Shown here piece after piece: positions 42,633 through 48,916 of a stretch of 48,916 nt of DNA (position 1 is its first letter; every line of letters begins with the position of its first letter). A program made the translations under genes and the position numbers. Under the pieces are notes generated by a model. It did no database searches. It was not told where the DNA came from and saw only the letters and a list, made by a program, of their open reading frames with translations. This stretch comes from Acanthamoeba castellanii str. Neff (lineage: Eukaryota > Discosea > Longamoebia > Acanthamoebidae): NCBI RefSeq assembly GCF_000313135.1, contig NW_004457343.1, positions 150,191-199,106 of the forward strand, given 5' to 3'.

Positions 42633-42764
42633 GGAGCCTCACCCTCCCCCCTCTCTTCGCCCAAAGCTCTGCGGCGCAGCCGAGCCGGCAAGCAGCCCGA
42701 CCCGCTGCCCCCAGCCTCGCGCTCCGCCCCAATCAATTCCCCATTTATCCCGGTTTCATTTTTG

Positions 42765-45148
42765 TCAAACGACGCCGACCGCAACAATGTTTGTTCCCTC
42801 CTGGGCTTGTTCACTAGAGGCCTGCGCGCGCTTTCGCGTTCGTTCTTCGTTGTCGTGTTCTTCGTTGTTGTCGGCGACGTGGGCCGGGGCCTGGGGGCAA
42901 TGTCCGCCTCCGGGCGTGTCGCACGGCGGCGCGGCGAAGAAGTCGAACGGCTTGTAGCGCCAGGTCAACCGCGGGGCCTTGACCAGCGCTCGCAGCTCCT
43001 CTCGACCCTCCGCTGACAGCTCCGATTCCCTCGTCGCCGCCAGATCGCTTGGTATCTTCAACGAATAACAAAACGACGCACACGCACACGCACACGCACC
43101 ACCGCACACGCACCACCGCGCACGCACCACAGCACACGCACACACGGGTGTGAGTTGGGTGGCCTGGCGACACAACAGCATCCCGACACCTTTCCCATAC
43201 CTTGAACTCGTGTTCGTAGTTGAAGTGGAAGAGGGCATACTCCTGCGTGCGCTGGTCATAGCCGGCCGCCTCGTGGTTCGAGCCGTACCAGACCGTGTTG
43301 TCGTTTGCTCCTGTGACGCGACATTCTCTCGTGAGTGTCGAGTCTCCCTTTTGGTCCCCCCCAAAGGGGGGTAAAATCGGCCGCGGCCACGCACCACGTC
43401 GCTCGACGATGTAGGGGCCTGGTCGCTGGCCCGGCCTTTCCCAAGTGCCCTGCCAGAGCAGCGGTGCTTCCACCCGGGCAGGCAGCTCCCACTTTTCCGG
43501 CTACCAAGAGGGTGCTCAGAAAGACTGCTCTGACGTGGGAAAAGAGACCATTGATGATGGCGAGTGCGTACCGAGGTGGAGTGAACGAGCAACCGACCGT
43601 CGGCCCAGATAAGGGTGTGGTTGGGCACCCAGGCCGGGTCGTTGTGGCCCTCCTGGCCCCAGATCTGGACCGGCAGCATCTTGACGAAGAGGCTGCTGTT
43701 GTAGTTGGCCCAGTTGGAGAAGTTGATCTCGTCCCACGCCCATGGCGACCCCTCGGGCAGCCACTCAGCCGATGCGGTGTTATTCAAAAGCGCCAGATTG
43801 ACCACATTGGGCACCCACTGCCGAGCCACCACTCACGCAGATGAGAACGTGTGTGCGGTGGTGTGTGTGTGCTGTGTGTGTGTGTGTGTGTGTGTGTGCG
43901 GGCGTGCGGGAACCTTCCAGGCCTCGAGCAGCTCGGGCCGGTTGGCAAGGATGGTGAACTGGCCGAAGAGGTAGAGCAACCCGTTGCCCCGGTTGAGGGT
44001 GACAATGTCGAACTGGCGCAGATCCTCAGCTTTGATCATGCGCCCCACGTCGCCCACAAGCGTGTCGATGTCGCCCCACGCCCAGTGCGAGTACCCCTCT
44101 GGATATGTGTGCGTCGTGTGTCGTGTGTCGTGTGTCGTGTGTCGTGTGTCGTGTGTCGTGGCGTGTGTGTGTGTTGTGTGCGTGTGTCGTGTGTCGTGTG
44201 GTATTAAAGAAATGTGTGCGGTGGAGCTCTGTATGGGTGCGTGCCAATGTAGTCGTGGAATGCAGCGCCCAGAACGGGCTTGTAGTTGCCCAGTAAACGA
44301 GCCGACGCCTTGAAGATTCTTCGCAAGTCGTTCAGCGCCTGCTCCCCTACAACTTCCTCGCCCAATCCCTGTGTGTTGTGTATGATGTGTTGTGTGGTGT
44401 GGTGTGGTTGCGTGCGTGCGGAACTGAAAGCTCTGCGGCGAGGTGGCTTCACCTGCCGGAACGTCTTCCACAGCCGTTCAGTGATCTCGCCAGGTCTGAT
44501 GTTTATGTAGTGTATGTTTTCCGATTCCACTCTGCCCACCATCACCAACGACACGCAGCCCAACACAGCGCCACACGACACACACCCACACACCCACACA
44601 CCCAAGCACACACACACGCATAGACACACGCACACAGACACTCCCAGACTGCGCCATCAGCACGAGTGAGAGAGAGCAGAGGTTGTTGGTCAAGTCGTAC
44701 TCGGGGAGGAGCATGGTGGCGTTCTCGTAGAAGAGGAACAGCTGTAGGTGTGGCGACGAGGCGGCCACTGTGCGGAGGAACAGGCTGGCGTAGGCTGGCA
44801 GCGACGGTGCGGAGAGGTAGGGCATGATCCAGGCCACCCTCTGGCCGCCCCATGGGCCGTCGTCCGGAGGGGGTCCTGTGTGCCCAAGCGGCCCGGAAGG
44901 CACTGAAAAAAGAACGAAAAGATGATTTGACCGAGGTCTATTAAAAAGCAATATAAATAATTACAATATAAGAATGTACAGAATGAAATAGGTAGTGAGG
45001 GGTGGCACTCACCGAGTTGCTGGTAGGGCGCGCCAGCTAGATTGACCACTAACCAGACAGCCATAGCACAGAGCAGGAGGCTGGCCAAAATCTGTCCCCT
45101 GGGCGGCATAGAGCCGCGAAGTTGGTGGTTCTCTCCTTCTCCCGCCAC
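42765..45148 (-). CDS. Type II membrane protein, putative glycosyltransferase (DUF6625-like)
   Basis: Nine exons: 45013-45148, 44642-44902, 44453-44529, 44245-44368, 43914-44098, 43572-43817, 43395-43500, 43201-43310, 42765-43055; 511 residues, all phases consistent. A short basic cytosolic tail and one TM (ILASLLLCAMAVWLVVNLAG, residues 20-40) give a type II signal-anchor, typical of Golgi glycosyltransferases. The luminal part has VAWIMPYLS near its start and EGYSHWAWGDIDTLVGDV, matching the W-x-W-x-DID signature of DUF6625 proteins, where DID plays the part of a DxD metal motif. N-glycosylation sequons are present (NNT, NYNSS). One intron is GC-AG. Donor sugar and acceptor are unknown. Confidence 0.78.
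43860..43902. repeat. (GT)n repeat in putative glycosyltransferase intron
   Basis: GT dinucleotide run with GTGTGCTGTG interruptions inside the intron 43818-43913. Confidence 0.85.
44099..44244 (-). other. GC-AG intron (non-canonical donor)
   Basis: No GT donor exists near the end of the HDYI-encoding exon. A GC donor (GCACGC) at 44244-44243, joined to the CCAG acceptor before 44098, restores HDYI|EGYSHWAWGDID in phase 1, exactly as the family alignment wants. The intron body is ACACGAC repeat. Confidence 0.75.
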
Positions 45149-45410
45149 CGGTGGCGGAAGTTGAGCTTTTCGAATTCGGCCACCACGGTCAGGCTTGGTA
45201 CGTGTTCGCCCAAATCGGCAGCGTCACTCCCCTTTTGTGGGCCTGAACGGCACCTAACCGAGCTTGCTTGATCATTCTGGCCAGCGAAGCCCTTTCCTTT
45301 TTCGTGACCGCAACGGTTCAAATGGCATTTTAGGAATTCCAGAAAGGCGTGCGCTAACATTCCACGACACGAGAAAGAAGGGCAACAGGGGACGGGTCGC
45401 TTGAGGGCCC
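45149..45410. other. Intergenic: putative glycosyltransferase promoter and GOST gene 3' flank
   Basis: A 262-bp spacer between two leftward genes. No gene or clear element seen. Confidence 0.4.
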
Positions 45411-46837
45411 TCAGGCGCCGTAGGACTCCTCCTTGGACTTGTAGGGGTTTCCGCTGTTGGGCGACGACGAGTCGCTCAGGTCGTCCGACGTCTGCCGACT
45501 GAACTCGTCCTCCTCAATGCCCAGCGACGTGTCGCGCTGTACACTCATCACATTTAGCACACACTCATCGCACACACCGCACACACCGCACACACACACG
45601 CACACGCAGACACACACATACCGAATGGTGGGGGTGGGTGGAGACGTACGTGGTGGGCCTGCATGTCCTCCATCTCCATGTTGACGTCATCGCCGGTCTC
45701 GCCCTCCTCGCCGGGCACGTTGCTGACCAGCTCCTCGTAGGCGTAGCGGCCGTTGTTGGGGTTGGGACGCCAGATGAGGGCGATCGCCAGCAGGATGACG
45801 TAGTTCAGGAACTGCGCGTGCGTCGCACCATCACAACGTTTTAGTCCAACTGTGTCGTGTGCGTGTGTGTCGTGTGTGTTGTGTCATGTGTGATGGTGTG
45901 TACATACCATCCAGTAGGAGTCCCAGACCCACCAGATCTTCCACAAGCCGTCGGCGAAGAAGCCCAACACCACACTGCAGAGGGGGCGCCCAGGTGGTGA
46001 GCAGGTGCGTTGCATGGTAGTGGGGGCGGGGCAGGGGCCGGCGTACAATTCGAGGGTGATCATGCTGAGCGAAAAGAAGAACGCGGCGATCAACACCAAC
46101 GCCAGCTTGCGGTACCTGCACACACACGCACGACGGCACGACCGCACACGCCCATCTTCAGTTTTTGCCTGGGTGCCGCTGCCGCCACCTTAAACACCAA
46201 CGCCGGCACAACGTGGGGTGGAGGGCGCACAGGGAGAGCTTGGCCGGCTGGCCGCTCTGGCCGAGCAGGGAGATCATGCGGAAGAGCGCGGTGAAGACCC
46301 ACATGTAGTAGACGGCGTCGAGCAGGAACACCGGCATCAGCGTGAACACCGTCACGACGGGGCTGATCGGCAGCGACGTCTTGTCCTGCAAGGGCTGGCG
46401 TGAGCTGCGCTGTATCGCTGACCGTGTCGCGTAGTGTGTGTGCGCGCGTGTGCGGTGTGTGTGCGGTGTGTGTGTGCCATGTGTGCGGTGGCGCGTGTAG
46501 TACCTGCAGAGCATCGGCGCTTTCGGAGACCTCGGCGAAGAGGTAGAAGAGAACGCCGTAGATGGCCAGGCTGAGCGAGGCGCCCCAGTGCAGCTTCTTC
46601 TTCACCACGCCGTAGCCCATGCTGCATGCAACGTGTGTTGTGTGCGTGTCGTGTGAGACCAACGTGAAGGAATTTTTGCTTCTTCGGAAAAGTGACGCAC
46701 CAGACGGCCAGCAGGAGAAGGCGGGCAAACGTCTGCTTGAGGGTGGTAGCCGCCACGGCGATGACCGTCAGCGGCACAGCTGGAGTCGTCGAGTCAAGGG
46801 CCATCACACGCTCAAGCGGTCATGCGCGCGTACGTCC

Positions 46838-46874
<37 letters not shown>

Positions 46875-47389
46875 GCGTGTGGTGTGGTGTGTCGTGTGTC
46901 GTGTGTGTGTGTCATGTGTGTGTGTGTGTGTGTGTGTTGGCGGTGGTGCGTGCGACGTGGACGTGTGCGGCGTGTGCGTCGGGGAGACAGGGCGAAAAAG
47001 GATACAGACGGTGCCCTCGTCGTTGTATCGGTAGAAGTCGAACCACATCAGGAGTTGCTCCACAATGCCAAAGGCGATCAGGGCCGTGAGGCAGTGCTGT
47101 TTGCGGAACCAAAAGCACACGGCGAGTGAGTTGGCGCCACCAGCCAGACCGCACGCACGCACGCACTCACGAACGCACACGCACACGCACACGACCGCAC
47201 CACACGCGCACGCGGAAAAGCAAAGGGCTAGAGAGAGAACCTGGAGGCCGAGGAGCCCATCGCGGAAGCGGTAGAGGAGGAAGCCCCAGGCGACGGTGGT
47301 GACCAGGTACACGATCGCCATCACCATGTAAAACTGGTGACAAGAGAAGAAAAGGAAGAAAAAGTCGTGAGTGTCGCAACTACGAAAGC

Positions 47390-47424
<35 letters not shown>

Positions 47425-48665
47425 AGAGAGAGAGAGAGAGAGAAGCGAGAGAACGAGCGAGTACCGGAAGGAAGCCGAGCTCGTCGCCGTTGAGGTAGCC
47501 GTAGGGGTTCATCCACTTGGTCTCGCCCAGCACCGTCACCGTGTTCTACATTTGTATAATAAATAAAATAAAATAAAATAAAATAAAATAATACATAAAT
47601 GTCTTGGGCTGATGCGGGCGTGGAAGCGGTTTGGGTTTAGCGGGGTGGCGTGGCGTACCGCGCCGCTGCCCATGCAGTTGACGAGGATGAAGTAGTAGAG
47701 ATCCGTCTCGTTGATCGGGAAAACCTGCGCCATCGCGATCCCACATTGCATCAGCGCACACTTACCTCACGTGTGCGTGTGCGGTGGTGCGTGTGCGGTG
47801 GTGCGTGTGCGTGTGCGTGTGCGTGTGCGTGTGCGTGTGCGGTGTGGTACATGGCTGTAGGTGACGGTGGAGGTGAGGAAGTTGAGCTTGGAGTAGTGGA
47901 AGGTGGGGGACGAGTGGTTGTAGTAGTCCCGGTTGAGCGCCACCTCGCCGTACGGGCACGGGTGGGCCGGCGGGCGGTGCATGCCGTGGTCGCAGCACAG
48001 GTAGCGCTGCGCGCGCGCGACACACGCAACCAAACCGCGCGGTCGGTTAGCGTGCTATGAGCCCAACCGGGCTGGGCGCCCAGCAGCTCACAAGGTGTGT
48101 GTTCGTGGGCATTGAGGGGGGGGTAGGTACGCCGTAGGCGGGGCCATCGTAGCCGACGTTCTCGAGTTCGCTGATGGAGAAGAAGAGCGCTTCGACGTGG
48201 CCGCCCCGGTTGTGCTTGCTCAGCGTCACTGTCCAATAATATTTAAAATCAAATAATTTGTTTAATAATTAAAAATATTTCATGTGGGTGAGATGATAAA
48301 CATTCGATTCGTCGTCTTTGATTATGATATTAGTAAAAAATAAATTCAAATGGTTGGTCTTTTCGGATAAATAATGAATGAATTAATTGATGAGGTGGAA
48401 CTAATTGGTAATCGTTGGGGTGGGGCGTACGTTCAAACTTGGCGTAGGGCTCGTTGGATCCAATGGGACTGTCCTTGACGGACCACATCGCCACTCGCTC
48501 CAGGATTCGTGAATTGGAATTGAGTCCATCATTGTAATCGAAGATGCCTGCCTGCACCTCCACGGCACCCAGCAGCAGGACGCTGCACACCACCGCCACG
48601 ATCGCCACCAGCCCAGCAAAGCTTTGCCGCGTCTGCAGCCCACCACGCCCCATCCGCGTCTCCAT
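45411..48665 (-). CDS. GOST-family seven-TM protein (TMEM87/GPR107-like)
   Basis: Fourteen exons: 48431-48665, 48131-48228, 47851-48006, 47659-47724, 47465-47545, 47241-47333, 47010-47096, 46701-46810, 46504-46621, 46231-46385, 46047-46115, 45908-45974, 45650-45811, 45411-45536; 540 residues, all phases consistent. GOST (Golgi-dynamics domain, seven-TM) proteins act in Golgi/endosome trafficking. A signal peptide is followed by a luminal beta-rich domain (LCCDHGMH.., YYFILVNCMGSG), then seven TMs beginning GYLNGDELGFLPFYMVMAIV. The later helices include KKLHWGASLSLAIYGVLFYL and VWDSYWMFLNYVILLAIALI. The tail IWRPNPNNGRYAYEEL and an acidic/Ser end (SDDLSDSSS) match TMEM87. The start at Met 48665 gives the leader; an upstream in-frame Met lies in repeat sequence. 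Confidence 0.92.
46838..46937. repeat. GT / GTGTCGTG simple repeat in GOST gene intron
   Basis: Runs of GT dinucleotides interrupted by GTCGTGTG units, filling the intron between 46811 and 47009. Confidence 0.85.
47387..47446. repeat. (AG)n repeat in GOST gene intron
   Basis: Purine AG run with AGCGAGCG interruptions (CT on the coding strand) in the intron 47334-47464. It acts as a long polypyrimidine tract before an acceptor. Confidence 0.85.
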
Positions 48666-48846
48666 CTTTTTGCTGCTTTCTTGCTTTTCTTCTTCTCCTC
48701 TTGTTTTTCGTGACCTGCTCCACACTGTGCCCGCAGCGAAAACTGACGTAGTCGTCAGGCCCGCACATGGCACACACATGGCACACATGGCACACACATG
48801 GCACACACATGGCACACACATGGAACATCACAGGCCAAACACTGTG
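48666..48846. other. Compact intergenic spacer with tandem repeat
   Basis: A 181-bp spacer between two leftward genes. A CACATGGCACA-type tandem repeat (units of 10-17 bp) occupies about 48766-48822 and would lie in the promoter or 5' UTR of the GOST gene. Confidence 0.6.
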
Positions 48847-48916
48847 CTATTGAATGAACTCGCGGACGGTGACGGGGTGGCGCAGGTGTTCGGGCGGGTC
48901 GGGCACCAGCGGGCTG
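48847..48916 (-). CDS. C-terminal end of a further gene (truncated by window edge)
   Basis: The minus strand reads open from the window edge to a TAG at 48847-48849, giving a 22-residue tail ending PVTVREFIQ. Codon use (GC-ending) and the position just before the GOST gene fit a real last exon. It is too short to assign. Confidence 0.45.
   Translation of the reverse strand, partial: SPLVPDPPEHLRHPVTVREFIQ

Noticed and set aside
46090..46728. 212-codon minus-strand frame in the GOST gene
   Set aside because: A readthrough of introns; only the segments kept in the 14-exon model show the membrane helices expected for the family.
26957..48800. CRISPR-like array in the tandem GTGCGTG/CACGAC repeats
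   Set aside because: The units are continuous short repeats without unique spacers, and the DNA is eukaryotic with introns.

Overview
The window looks like nuclear DNA of an amoebozoan, most likely Acanthamoeba. Exons are GC-rich and packed on both strands. Introns are short (about 60-300 bp) and are either AT-rich or built from CGTGTG / CACGAC simple repeats. Two identical 119-nt 5S rRNA genes match the Acanthamoeba 5S sequence as I remember it; I could not run a search. I traced 17 complete or nearly complete protein genes plus one truncated gene at each edge. About 95 introns were placed by joining conserved protein frames with reading-phase checks.

Left part (1-15.8 kb): the 3' end of an acidic, low-complexity protein gene; a small Cys-rich secreted protein; a ZIP metal transporter; a GH5 secreted glucanase/cellulase; palmitoyl-protein thioesterase (PPT1); an F-box/WD40 protein; and a short-chain dehydrogenase. 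Middle (15.8-27 kb): a mitochondrial-type orphan; two 5S rRNA genes flanking a decayed copia-type reverse transcriptase remnant; a 12-exon F-box protein with an acidic insert and helical repeats; a secreted Pro/Val-rich protein built from duplicated exons; and a BTB protein with an apparent frameshift. Right part (27-48.9 kb): an EF-hand protein; a 1192-residue protein ending in a divergent Rab-like GTPase; UTP3/SAS10; histone H2A with an H2A.X tail; a YIPF6-like Golgi protein; a UBP-type zinc-finger protein; S1/P1 nuclease; a type II membrane protein resembling putative glycosyltransferases; a GOST-family seven-TM protein; and the last exon of one more gene.

The genes do not form one pathway, as expected for a eukaryotic chromosome. 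A loose theme is the secretory and endolysosomal system: PPT1, GH5, S1 nuclease, YIPF6, the GOST protein, the glycosyltransferase-like protein, and the Rab-like fusion.

The most striking non-genic signal is a set of five islands (about 0.35-1.8 kb) nearly devoid of CpG inside an otherwise CpG-rich sequence. Two of them carry retrotransposon debris. The 5S pair gives an internal control: the only CpG differences between the two copies lie on the flanks facing the island, and both are CpG to TpG/CpA. This points to methylation-linked decay of silenced transposons. Other notable items are a 187-bp MITE in a UTP3 intron, a splice-donor consensus of GTAC instead of GTAAG, one GC-AG intron, and a triple CCAACGG motif upstream of the histone gene.
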